Below, in pieces: positions 1 through 8,798 of a DNA stretch of 64,000 nucleotides (position 1 is the stretch's first letter; the number at the start of each line of letters is the position of its first letter). The DNA is from Microbacterium sp. 5K110 (GTDB lineage: Bacteria; Actinomycetota; Actinomycetes; Actinomycetales; Microbacteriaceae). Location: positions 62,001 to 126,000 of the forward strand of contig NZ_VBUM01000001.1 of the NCBI RefSeq assembly GCF_005774735.1, written 5' to 3'. The position numbers and the translations under genes are program-made. The notes beneath the pieces are model-generated. The model was not told where the DNA came from and did no database searches. It saw only the letters and a list, made by a program, of their open reading frames with translations.

Positions 1-1010
<1,010 letters not shown>

Positions 1011-1244
1011 GGAAGACCTTTCGTCGTCTGGCAGGTCATGCCAGAGAATCGCCATACGTGTGCGGCAACCCTTGTCTGCTCCGCACAATTCACCATCGTC
1101 CAGCCTACCCAGTCGGGACCGCCACGGGTGCCCACGTCGGCACGAGCACGTCGGAACGAACACGGATGCCTCGGTGTCGAGGCATCCACCCCGTTCCTGC
1201 CGCGTCACGACGGATGGAAAGGGTCACGGGTCTAGCCTGAGCGC

Positions 1245-1940
1245 GTGACGTCGAGCGACCGAGCGGACTTCCGCACCCGCCCCGAGCACCGGTGGCCGGT
1301 GCTGATCTCGCTCGGTCTGGGGACGATTCTCTACGCGGTCCTGCCCAGCGATGTCTCGGGAGTGCTCCGCTACGTCGTGGTGGGCGCGAGCATCCTCTGC
1401 GCGATCCCCATGGTCATCACCAACCCCCGCCGGTTGAACCGCGAGACGTGGGTGGGACGCGCGTTCGCGCTCGGATTCGTCGCCGTGCTTCTCGCGGCCA
1501 ACCAGGTGACCTTCTTCCTGCTCGTGCAACAGCTGCTCGACGGACAGAGCGGGGGAGCGGTCGTGCTGCTCGGAGCCGCGCAGGTCTGGGCGATCAACGT
1601 CATCGGCTACGCCGTCGTCTATTGGGAGATGGACCGCGGCGGACCCGTCGTCCGTCGGCGCGACCCCCGCGACCAGCTGCCGCCGGCGGACTTCCAGTTC
1701 CCGCAGGACTCGGACCGCGACGCCGTGAGCGAGATCGCCCGTCGTTCTTCCGACGTCGAGGACTGGGCGCCCGGCTACATCGACTACCTGTACTTCTCGG
1801 CATCCAACGCGATGGCCTTCAGCCCCACCGACGTGATGCCCCTGAGCATCCGCGCGAAGCTGTTCATGATGGTGCAGGCGATCACCGGGTTCGTGCTGCT
1901 GGCGCTGGTGATCGCGCGGAGCGTGAACGTCCTGAGCTGA
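1245..1940 (+). CDS. Four- to five-TM integral membrane protein, unknown function
   Basis: A 231-aa membrane protein with hydrophobic segments near residues 17-33, 38-57, 72-95, 100-122 and 206-228. The conserved-looking end (YLYFSASNAMAFSPTDVMPL) precedes the last membrane helix and resembles the pore-helix/TM2 region of small ion-channel-like or DUF1345-type proteins, but no selectivity-filter GYG is present, so no transport role is claimed. The GTG start is decided by a TAGCCT box at 1233-1238, six bases before the start, which fits a leaderless transcript. It diverges from aceE, and the two share the intergenic region 1011-1244. Confidence 0.75.
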   Translation: MTSSDRADFRTRPEHRWPVLISLGLGTILYAVLPSDVSGVLRYVVVGASILCAIPMVITNPRRLNRETWVGRAFALGFVAVLLAANQVTFFLLVQQLLDGQSGGAVVLLGAAQVWAINVIGYAVVYWEMDRGGPVVRRRDPRDQLPPADFQFPQDSDRDAVSEIARRSSDVEDWAPGYIDYLYFSASNAMAFSPTDVMPLSIRAKLFMMVQAITGFVLLALVIARSVNVLS

Positions 1941-1972
1941 CCCCGCGATCCGACATCGCCGCGTCGCGGCGC

Positions 1973-2797
1973 TCAGCTCGCCGGAGTAGCGGTGAGCGTC
2001 CCGAGCAGAGTGAGAGCGTCTGCCGACTCGGAGCCCGGCGTCGCCGAGTAGACGACGAGCTCTTGCCCTGGCGCAGCCTTCACGTCGAAGGCGTTCATGT
2101 GCAAAGTCAGCTCTCCCACCTGGGAGTGCCGGAACCTCTTGGTCTCGAGTCGCTTTCCGCGCGCGTCGTGGAGACTCCAGAGGTCGGCGAACTCGGGGCT
2201 GCGTGTCACCAGGGTGTTCAGGACCTCGACGACGCGCGGGTCGCTCGGTGCGGCGCCGTGAAGAACCCGGAAACCTGCGACCGTATTCGCGGCCGCGTCG
2301 GACCAGTCGACGTAGAAGGTGCGCGCGGCCGGATCGAGGAAGAGCTTCGCGAGCAGATTCGGTCCGTAGTGGAAGCCCTCGAACAGGGCGTAGGCGAGGC
2401 GATTGCCGGCGAGCACGTCGTAGGCCCTTCCCAGCACGATCGCGGGGTTGACCGGCCACATCTCCATCAGGCTCAGCAGCTCGGGCGCGACGCGCTCCTG
2501 GTCGATGCCGGGACTCGCCACGGGGATCAGACCGGCGACGCGGAGCAGGTGCAGCCGTGCATCGTCGTCAAGCCGCAGAGCCCTGCTGAGGGTCTCCACG
2601 ACCTGCAACGAGGGGCGGCGTTCGCGCCCCTGCTCCAGTCGGGTGTAGTAGTCGACGCTGAGGCCGGCCAACGTGGCGATCTCCTCCCGGCGCAGGCCGG
2701 GGACTCGCCGACGGCCGTGCGTGGCGAAGCCGATCGCCTCGGGACGCAGCTGCCCACGGCGTGCGGTGAGGTACTCGCCGAGTCGGTTGTCGGGCAT
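1973..2797 (-). CDS. XRE-family transcriptional regulator with MmyB-like ligand domain
   Basis: A 274-aa regulator. Residues ~8-75 form an HTH_XRE domain (VPGLRREEIATLAGLSVDYY is the recognition region, followed by TRLEQGRERRPS). The rest is an MmyB-type ligand-binding domain, with PAIVLGRAYDVLAGNRLAYA and the WSDAAANTVAGFR region typical of the family. The ATG at 2797 is the first start giving the normal N-terminus (MPDNRLGEYLTARR); the frame is open upstream, but that extension has no family resemblance. It is divergent from the short-chain dehydrogenase at 2900, which it probably controls; this arrangement is common for MmyB regulators. Confidence 0.9.
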   Translation of the reverse strand: MPDNRLGEYLTARRGQLRPEAIGFATHGRRRVPGLRREEIATLAGLSVDYYTRLEQGRERRPSLQVVETLSRALRLDDDARLHLLRVAGLIPVASPGIDQERVAPELLSLMEMWPVNPAIVLGRAYDVLAGNRLAYALFEGFHYGPNLLAKLFLDPAARTFYVDWSDAAANTVAGFRVLHGAAPSDPRVVEVLNTLVTRSPEFADLWSLHDARGKRLETKRFRHSQVGELTLHMNAFDVKAAPGQELVVYSATPGSESADALTLLGTLTATPAS

Positions 2798-2899
2798 ACC
2801 GCGATTGTACGAATGGTGTTGACGCGCAGGCAGGGTGCGGTGCTCCCAGGCTCGCTGCGGCCTTCTCCGCCGGTGGGACACCGGCGGAGGCTCGTGGCC

Positions 2900-3673
2900 A
2901 TGACAGGAAACACCGCACACAACGTCACCACATCCGCAACGAAGACCGCCACGTCGAAAGTCGTGCTCGTCACGGGCGCGAGCAGCGGCATCGGTGAGGG
3001 GATCTCTCGCCGCCTCGCCGCCGAGGGGCACCGTGTGATCCTCACCGCGCGACGAACGGAGCGGCTGGAGAGAATCGCCGACGAGCTGTCTCGCGAGGGC
3101 CACGCCGCGGAGGCGCGCGCGCTGGACGTGACCGACCGGGATGCGTTCGCGGCGCTGATCGCCGACGTCGTCGCAACCCACGGCAGCCTCGACGTGCTCG
3201 TCGGCAACGCCGGTGTCATGCTGCTCTCGCGCATGGATGCACTGCTCGTCGACGAATGGGACCGCATGTTCGACGTCAACGTGCGCGGGCTCTACAACGG
3301 GATCGCCGGAGTGCTGCCACACTTCCGCACACAGGGGTCGGGGCACGTGGTCACGATCGCGTCGATCGGAGCTCACGAGGTAGTCGGGACCTCGGCGATC
3401 TACTCCGCCACGAAATACGCGGCATGGGCACTCACCGAGGGACTTCGGCAGGAGTCGGCCCCTTACATCCGCGTCACGACGATCTCACCCGGTGTCGTCG
3501 AGACCGAACTCGCGGATCACATCACGGACCCTCAGGCGGCCGACCTCATGGTCGACTACCGCGCGGCGGCCATCTCACCCGATGCCATCGCTCGAGCCGT
3601 GAACTTCGCGATCGAACAGCCGGTCGATGTCGACGTGAACGAGATCATCGTCCGGCCCACCCGACAGCGCTGA
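2900..3673 (+). CDS. Short-chain dehydrogenase/reductase (SDR)
   Basis: A 257-aa NAD(P)-dependent oxidoreductase of the classical SDR family. The Rossmann motif is TGASSGIG (residues ~25-32), followed by VGNAG (NNAG-equivalent) and the catalytic set S (TIASIGAHE), Y-x3-K (YSATKYAAW). ARR after the second strand suggests NADP preference. The substrate cannot be read from sequence. The ATG at 2900 has GGAGG at 2885-2889. It diverges from the MmyB-type regulator at 2797, the likely repressor of this promoter. An open frame extends far upstream into 1292 but has no coding character. Confidence 0.9.
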   Translation: MTGNTAHNVTTSATKTATSKVVLVTGASSGIGEGISRRLAAEGHRVILTARRTERLERIADELSREGHAAEARALDVTDRDAFAALIADVVATHGSLDVLVGNAGVMLLSRMDALLVDEWDRMFDVNVRGLYNGIAGVLPHFRTQGSGHVVTIASIGAHEVVGTSAIYSATKYAAWALTEGLRQESAPYIRVTTISPGVVETELADHITDPQAADLMVDYRAAAISPDAIARAVNFAIEQPVDVDVNEIIVRPTRQR

Positions 3674-3704
3674 GCCGTGCGCCCTCGACGTGGAACGGGA
3701 ACGG

Positions 3705-3777
3705 TGGGCCCTGCCGGGATCGAACCGACGACATCCACGGTGTAAACGTGGCGCTCTACCAGCTGAGCTAAAGGCCC
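3705..3777 (-). tRNA. tRNA-Val (anticodon UAC)
   Basis: A 73-nt cloverleaf on the minus strand. The acceptor stem is GGGCCTT paired with AGGGCCC plus discriminator A. The D arm contains AGCTCAGCTGGTAGAGC, the anticodon arm is CCACG-TTTACAC-CGTGG with anticodon TAC, and the T arm carries GTTCGATCC. The 3' CCA is not encoded, since CC is followed by G. It lies between two protein genes and is not interrupted by any integration. Confidence 0.97.
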
Positions 3778-3791
3778 TGGATGCCTCGAGT

Positions 3792-4115
3792 CTATCGAGG
3801 TCGGTGGCCCGAGCCATCGCGAAGCTCGAGGAACCACGACGGTAGGAGCGAGCGGGGGAGCCAGAACATCGCGATCGCCGCGACCACGAGAAACACCCCG
3901 GCGACCACGATCAGGACGAAGAACAACGGTCGGAGCGAAGAAACCGCAAGAGCGACGGATGCCACGGTGAAGGCGACACCCATCCAGAACCAGGCGAATC
4001 CGATGGTGCTCCCGAACCCGCGTCGGAACCGGATCCAGCCCTTCCATCGGCCGGTGTAGGCGAGAACGCCCATCGCGACGAAGATGAGACCGATCAGCGC
4101 TGCGAGCGGATTCAC
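3792..4115 (-). CDS. Small integral membrane protein
   Basis: A 107-aa protein with three to four hydrophobic helices (residues ~4-20, 32-50, 52-75 and a C-terminal helix) and a basic loop GRWKGWIRFRRG. No family recognised. The GTG at 4115 is chosen because GGAG lies ~10 bases upstream and the first helix starts at once (VNPLAALIGLIFVAMGV). The open frame continues upstream to 4667 but there it is antisense to the zinc-ribbon gene. Divergent from that gene. Confidence 0.7.
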   Translation of the reverse strand: MNPLAALIGLIFVAMGVLAYTGRWKGWIRFRRGFGSTIGFAWFWMGVAFTVASVALAVSSLRPLFFVLIVVAGVFLVVAAIAMFWLPRSLLPSWFLELRDGSGHRPR

Positions 4116-4191
4116 GCGGGTGTCCTCTCCACGGGGAACGTCCACGCTATCCGCACCACCGGTGTCCCACCCCCGGGGTAGCGTGGACTCC

Positions 4192-4920
4192 GTGAACGCC
4201 GACCCCGCCGACCAGCGCAAACTCCTCGATCTCGCCGACCTGGACGCCCGCATCCGGCGTGACGAGCACGTCAAGGGCAACCCGCCGCAGGCCGCGCAGG
4301 TGCGCGAGCTGATCGCGCAGCGTTCGACGCTGGCGCAGGAGCTGGCGTCGCGCGCCAACGTCCGCGACGACCTCAAGGTCGAGCTGTCCCGGGTCGAGTC
4401 CGATGTCGCCGTCGTCGACGCCCGCGTGAAGCGCGACTCCGAGCGTCTGGCCGCGGCCACCAACGCCAAGCAGGCGCAGGGCTTCGAGGCCGAATTGACC
4501 TCGCTCGCGCGCCGCAAGAGCGACCTCGAAGACGCCGAGATCGCCCTGATGGAGCAGCTCGAGGCCGCCGATGCCGCCGTCGCCGAGCAAGAGGCGCTCA
4601 TCGCCGAGACGAACGCGCAGGGCGCCGAGCTCAGCGCCGAGGCCAAGCGCGTCGTCTCCGAGGCCACCGACCGACTCGAGGCTGCCCGCCGCGATCGCGA
4701 CGCCGTCGCCGGCGCCGTCCCCGCCGACCTTCTCGGCCTCTACGAGCGTCTCGCCGCGCGCGGCACCGGGGCCGGTCTGCTTCTCGCCGGCGCGTGCGAA
4801 GCGTGCCGCATGGTGCTTCCCCCGAGCGATCTCGCCGTGGTCCGCCGCGCGCAGACCGACGAGGTCGTGTTCTGCCCCGAGTGCGGAGCGATCCTCGTCC
4901 GCACCGAAGAATCGCGGTGA
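4192..4920 (+). CDS. Coiled-coil zinc-ribbon protein (DUF164/C4-type zinc ribbon)
   Basis: A 242-aa protein made of a long antiparallel coiled coil (residues ~5-170, rich in E, A, R and D heptads) and a C-terminal zinc ribbon with C-x2-C ... C-x2-C (ACEACRM and VFCPECGAIL). This matches the widespread C4-type zinc-ribbon family (CT398/HP0958-like), proposed as chaperone or RNA-binding adaptors, though the bacterial role is unsettled. The GTG at 4192 is supported by a TAGCGT box at 4179-4184, seven bases away (leaderless). Its stop is followed almost at once by the polymerase gene, in the same frame. Confidence 0.85.
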   Translation: MNADPADQRKLLDLADLDARIRRDEHVKGNPPQAAQVRELIAQRSTLAQELASRANVRDDLKVELSRVESDVAVVDARVKRDSERLAAATNAKQAQGFEAELTSLARRKSDLEDAEIALMEQLEAADAAVAEQEALIAETNAQGAELSAEAKRVVSEATDRLEAARRDRDAVAGAVPADLLGLYERLAARGTGAGLLLAGACEACRMVLPPSDLAVVRRAQTDEVVFCPECGAILVRTEESR

Positions 4921-4926
4921 GCCACC

Positions 4927-6639
4927 CTGGCGCCCTCGTCGGCTGAGGTCGTCGTCGGGCGCACGGCATCCGGATCCATCGCCCTCGGCGACCTGGATGC
5001 CGCGGGCACCGTCGTCCGCACGGTCACTGTCACGCGCGACGACCTGCCCGCGGCGATCCGCGACCGTGAGGCCGTCGACGACGTGCGATGGGTGTGGAGC
5101 GATACGCCCCACTGGTACGCGCCGTTACTGGCGGCGGGAGTGCGCGTGGCTCGTGCCTGGGACCTGCGACTCGTGCACGCCCTGCTGCGGGACGCCGCAA
5201 GCGTCGGCGACGACCACGACCTCCGCTCACACCCGGAATGGGATGCCACCGCCGTCCCCCGCGATGACACCGACGTCCTGTTCTCGCTGGACGGCAGCAC
5301 GGACGGGCCTCCCGACGATGTCGAGGCCGCGGCATCCGAGTACCGGCGCCAGCGTGCCGCGATCGCGTCGGCGGCGACGCCCGGCGCCCTGCGGCTCCTC
5401 GGAGCCGCGGAGTCCGCCGGTGCCCTCATCGCCGCCGAGCTGCACGCCGCGGGACTGCCCTGGAACGTCGCGGCCCACGCCCGGTTGCTCGAGGATCAGC
5501 TCGGATCGCGCGTCGCCGGAGGCCTCCCCACCCGCATCGAGCACGCGGCCGCAGAGGTACGCGCGGCGCTGGACGATCCGAGCGTCTCGCTCGACTCGCA
5601 GCCGCGCCTGCTGCGGGCACTCCACCGTGCGGGACTTCTCGTCGAGTCGACCAACCGCTGGGAGCTCGCCGAGCACGACCACCCCGTCGTCGCCCCGCTC
5701 ATCGCGTACAAGAAGCTCATGCGCCTGTACACCGCGAACGGCTGGGCGTGGATGGCCGAGTGGGTGCACGACGGACGCTTCCGCCCGGTCTACGTCCCCG
5801 CGGGCGTCGTGACCGGACGCTGGGCGTCGTCGGGCGGGGGAGCGCTGCAGATCCCGCGGCAGCTGCGCACCGCCGTCCGCGCCGACCCGGGCTGGACACT
5901 CGTCACAGCCGACGTCGCGCAGCTCGAACCGCGCGTGCTCGCGGCAATGGCACGCGACACGGCGCTGGCCGAGGCGGCATCCGGTCGCGATCTCTACGCC
6001 GGGATCGTGGATGCCGGAGCGGTCGCCACGCGCGCCGAGGCCAAGATCGCGATGCTCGGCGCCATGTACGGCGCGACCACCGGCGAGAGCGGGCGACTCG
6101 TGCCGCGACTGCGGCGCACGTTCCCGCGCGCGATGGGACTCGTGGATGACGCGGCCCGCGTCGGTGAAGAGGGTGGCCGCGTGCAGACCTGGCTCGGTCG
6201 CAGCTCCCCGGGGGCGGGGGACATCTGGCGCGCTTTGCAATCGCAGGCGAGCGACGCCGAAGCCTCGGGCGCCGATGAGACGCGGGCCCGACGCGCCGCA
6301 CGCGACCGCGGCCGCTTCACCCGCAACTTCGTCGTGCAGGGCACCGCCGCGGAGTGGGCCCTGGCGTGGCTGGCCGACCTGCGCACACGCCTGACCGCGC
6401 TGGACCCCGTGGATGCCACCCGCGCGGCGCCCGCTTCAGGGCCGGCGTTCTCGCGCGTGCCGCACCTGGCGTTCTTCCTCCACGACGAGATCGTCGTGCA
6501 TACCCCTATCGAGCACGCGGAGGCCGTGGCCGGCGCGGTGCGGGAGTCCGCGGCATCCGCCGGTCGTCTTCTATTCGGCACGTTCCCGATCGACTTCCCC
6601 CTCGACCTACGGATCGGCGAGACGGCCGAGAAGGGCTGA
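4927..6639 (+). CDS. Family-A DNA polymerase / exonuclease-like protein
   Basis: A PolA-type polymerase of the short actinobacterial kind annotated as bifunctional 3'-5' exonuclease/DNA polymerase, without a 5' nuclease domain. Motif A is VTADVAQLEPR, motif B AKIAMLGAMYGATTG, motif C HDEIVVH. Coding similarity to such proteins (VVVGRTASGSIALGDL, then WVWSDTPHWYAPLL) begins before the first standard start, the GTG at 5083. In the open frame from 4921 the only upstream candidate is CTG at 4927, six bases after GGTGAG. I therefore give 4927 (570 aa), with 5083 (518 aa) as the conservative alternative. Probably co-transcribed with the zinc-ribbon gene, whose stop is at 4918-4920. Confidence 0.85.
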   Translation: MAPSSAEVVVGRTASGSIALGDLDAAGTVVRTVTVTRDDLPAAIRDREAVDDVRWVWSDTPHWYAPLLAAGVRVARAWDLRLVHALLRDAASVGDDHDLRSHPEWDATAVPRDDTDVLFSLDGSTDGPPDDVEAAASEYRRQRAAIASAATPGALRLLGAAESAGALIAAELHAAGLPWNVAAHARLLEDQLGSRVAGGLPTRIEHAAAEVRAALDDPSVSLDSQPRLLRALHRAGLLVESTNRWELAEHDHPVVAPLIAYKKLMRLYTANGWAWMAEWVHDGRFRPVYVPAGVVTGRWASSGGGALQIPRQLRTAVRADPGWTLVTADVAQLEPRVLAAMARDTALAEAASGRDLYAGIVDAGAVATRAEAKIAMLGAMYGATTGESGRLVPRLRRTFPRAMGLVDDAARVGEEGGRVQTWLGRSSPGAGDIWRALQSQASDAEASGADETRARRAARDRGRFTRNFVVQGTAAEWALAWLADLRTRLTALDPVDATRAAPASGPAFSRVPHLAFFLHDEIVVHTPIEHAEAVAGAVRESAASAGRLLFGTFPIDFPLDLRIGETAEKG

Positions 6640-6662
6640 GCCGCCCGCGTAGACTCGATCAT

Positions 6663-7028
6663 GCGAATGGGTCGGCTGGACGGTCGCGTCACGGGTTCGC
6701 CCGTGCCGAGGAACGTCCGGGCTCCACAGGGCAGGACGGTGGGTAACGCCCACCCGGAGCAATCCGCGAGACAGTGCCACAGAGAGCAGACCGCCCGCCT
6801 CGAGCGGGTAAGGGTGAAAGGGTGGTGTAAGAGACCACCGGGGTCGTGGTGACACGACCCGCAAGGTAAACCTCGTCCGGAGCAAGGCCAGACAGGGGAT
6901 GACGACGCGGCTCGCCGAGTCCCCGGGTAGGCCGCTGGAGCGGCACGGCAACGTGTCGCCGAGAGAGATGACCGTCCACGGGGCTTCGGCCCCCGGACAG
7001 AACCCGGCGTACAGGCCGGCCCATTCGC
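6663..7028 (+). ncRNA. rnpB: RNase P RNA, bacterial class A
   Basis: Catalytic RNA of RNase P, which matures tRNA 5' ends. It contains the conserved GAGGAACGTCCGGGC (CR I), GCCACAGAGAGCAGACCGCC, AGGGTGAAAGGGTG, GTAAGAGACCACCG and the 3' ACAGAACCCGGCGTACAGGC. The ends are placed by P1: GCGAATGG at 6663-6670 pairs with CCATTCGC at 7021-7028. A TAGACT box at 6650-6655 lies at the correct distance for transcription to start near 6662. Confidence 0.95.
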
Positions 7029-7084
7029 CCTCCATTGTGTTTGGCCACAGTTGGTACCTGGCCTACGAGACGCGGAACCCCAGC

Positions 7085-7130
7085 AGAGGGCCAGCCGGAG
7101 AGCGCAGTCGCGTTCCTCGGCTGGCCCTCT
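7085..7130. terminator. Perfect 13-bp inverted repeat downstream of rnpB
   Basis: AGAGGGCCAGCCG (7085-7097) is exactly complementary to 7118-7130, with a 20-base loop. It lies between rnpB and the convergent gene at 7140. There is no T-run, but GC-rich hairpins without U-tracts are usual terminators in this group. It may serve both directions. Confidence 0.55.
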
Positions 7131-7139
7131 ACCGTGACG

Positions 7140-7502
7140 TCACGCCCAGGCGGGAATCCACGCAACCGCTAGGAACGCAACGGCACCAGCCAAGAACACC
7201 AGCGCAATTCCCGGTCCGACCACCCATGACCACCGACGAGACAGCGTGACGGACGCGATAAGCGCAACAGCAAGTGTCAACGCCAGTACTACCGTCGATA
7301 CAACGGCCGCATCAAGCCGATCGCTGACGAAGCAGTTTCGTGGCCCGGGGTAGGTGAGGACGCATACATCCGGTCCCGTCGGCACGGCAACGGACCAGAT
7401 CAGCACAACGGCCGCGACTGCGCACACAGCCATGATCGAGGTCCCGACGATCAGGCTCGGCGCGGTTCGTTTTGTGATCAGCTTCCCATCGCGGACGCCC
7501 AT
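7140..7502 (-). CDS. Small three-TM membrane protein
   Basis: A 120-aa protein with three hydrophobic helices (residues ~14-38, 60-82, 87-115) and two cysteines in the first extracytoplasmic loop (PGPDVCVLTYPGPRNCF), which could form a disulfide. No family recognised. Three in-frame ATGs exist (7538, 7523, 7502). The last is chosen because TACGAT lies exactly six bases before it, the leaderless pattern repeated elsewhere in the window. Convergent with rnpB. Confidence 0.6.
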   Translation of the reverse strand: MGVRDGKLITKRTAPSLIVGTSIMAVCAVAAVVLIWSVAVPTGPDVCVLTYPGPRNCFVSDRLDAAVVSTVVLALTLAVALIASVTLSRRWSWVVGPGIALVFLAGAVAFLAVAWIPAWA

Positions 7503-7680
7503 ACGCTGATCGTACGAGTGCATTGACTCGCCCAGCATGTTCGGAGACAGGATTCGTCGGAAGGATCTGTCTCTTGCGACGTGTCAGTAGGTACCCGCGC
7601 GATCAGCGCCGCCCACAGCACGACCAGCCCTCCGACGACGGCGGAACGATCGAAACCCAGGTGGGCACGAAGGGTGCGGG

Positions 7681-8466
7681 TTACTTCACCGCGGGCAGCG
7701 CCTCCGGCACCGGGACCGCGAGCGATGCCGCGCCGATGATGCCCGCGTTGTTGCGGTGCTTCGCGGGGACGATGGGGGCGCGGAGCTTCAGCATCGGCAG
7801 GAACTCGTCGGCGTGCTTCGACACCCCGCCGCCGACGACGATCAGGTCAGGGCTGAAGAGGAACTCGACGTAGTCGTAGTACCACTGCAGACGCTTCGCC
7901 CACTTCTCCCACGAAAGCTCGTCGCGCTCCATCGCCGAGTAGGCCGCGTAGCCTTCGGCATCCCTCTTGTGCTCGGCGCGCTGCAGGTGACCGAGCTCGC
8001 TGTTGGGGATCAGGACGCCGTCGTAGATCATCGCCGACCCGATGCCCGTGCCGAGCGTGGTGAGGATCACCAGGCCGTTCACGCCCTTCGCGGCCCCGTA
8101 CCGCACCTCGGCGATCCCGGCGACGTCGGCGTCGTTGGCGAAGTGGATGTCACGGGACAGGCCGTCCTCGAAGAACTTCTCGGCCTCGAAACCGATCCAT
8201 GACTTCGACACGTTCGCGGCGGACAGGGTGCGACCGTTCTTCACGATCGCGGGGAACGCGACGCCGAGCGGCAGATCCTCCGGGGCCTCCAGCTTCTCGA
8301 GGACCTCGCGGACGGTATTCAGCACGTCGGCGGGCTCCGCGCCCTGGGGGGTGGAGACCTTCACCCGATCGCCGATCAGCTCGCCGGCATCCAGGTCGAC
8401 GATTCCCGCCTTGATCCCGGTTCCGCCGATGTCCACTCCGACCGCACGCGACGCATTCGTTGCCAT
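7681..8466 (-). CDS. ppgK: Polyphosphate glucokinase
   Basis: A 261-aa ROK-family kinase that phosphorylates glucose to glucose-6-phosphate with polyphosphate, and often ATP, as donor. The phosphate-1 motif is DIGGTGIKAGIVD (residues ~11-23), the sugar-binding region HFANDADVAGIAE carries the catalytic Asp, the phosphate-2 motif is LTTLGTGIGSA, and ELGHLQ replaces the zinc-binding CxCGxxGC box of other ROK kinases, as in PPGK. The C-terminal VVGGGVSKHADEF is the adenosine-type motif. The length is normal. Start ATG 8466 has TAGGCT seven bases upstream, implying a leaderless mRNA. Confidence 0.93.
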   Translation of the reverse strand: MATNASRAVGVDIGGTGIKAGIVDLDAGELIGDRVKVSTPQGAEPADVLNTVREVLEKLEAPEDLPLGVAFPAIVKNGRTLSAANVSKSWIGFEAEKFFEDGLSRDIHFANDADVAGIAEVRYGAAKGVNGLVILTTLGTGIGSAMIYDGVLIPNSELGHLQRAEHKRDAEGYAAYSAMERDELSWEKWAKRLQWYYDYVEFLFSPDLIVVGGGVSKHADEFLPMLKLRAPIVPAKHRNNAGIIGAASLAVPVPEALPAVK

Positions 8467-8564
8467 GCCCCCCAGCCTATCCAGGCGCGGGGTCTGGATC
8501 AGTAGGATCGGGAGAGCGCCCGCCAGAAGTCCGCTGCGGAGCGAGACCTACGCAAGGAGCGATC

Positions 8565-8771
8565 GTGAGCGACGAGAATCAGAAGTACTGGTACAACCTC
8601 GAGACCGGTGAGGTCGAGCAGGGGTACGAGTCGCCGGCGATCGACCGCGCGGGCCCGTTCGACACCGCGGAAGAAGCCGCTCGCGCGCCCCAGATCATGC
8701 AGGAGCGCTCGAAGAAGTGGTCCGAAGAGGACGCGCGCGACTCCGACTGGGGCTCCGGCTCCGGCCGCTGA
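8565..8771 (+). CDS. Small acidic protein, SPOR/methylase-adjacent type, upstream of glnA
   Basis: A 68-aa hydrophilic protein (KYWYNLETGEVEQGYESPAI, then DRAGPFDTAEEAARAPQIM). The YWYN..TGEVE..... GPF.T.EEA layout is a conserved small actinobacterial protein sometimes flagged as SPOR-like; its function is unknown. GTG start at 8565 with AAGGAG at 8554-8559. It lies 27 bp before glnA and is probably transcribed with it from a promoter near a TAGGAT box at 8503-8508. Confidence 0.75.
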   Translation: MSDENQKYWYNLETGEVEQGYESPAIDRAGPFDTAEEAARAPQIMQERSKKWSEEDARDSDWGSGSGR

Positions 8772-8798
8772 CCCTTCCGGACCGAGACGAGGAGAACG

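Noticed and set aside
1292-2900. Long open frame continuous with the SDR gene, giving an apparent 793-aa protein
   Set aside because: The first ~530 codons overlap two other well-supported genes and have no family resemblance or codon bias; only the part from ATG 2900 is an SDR.
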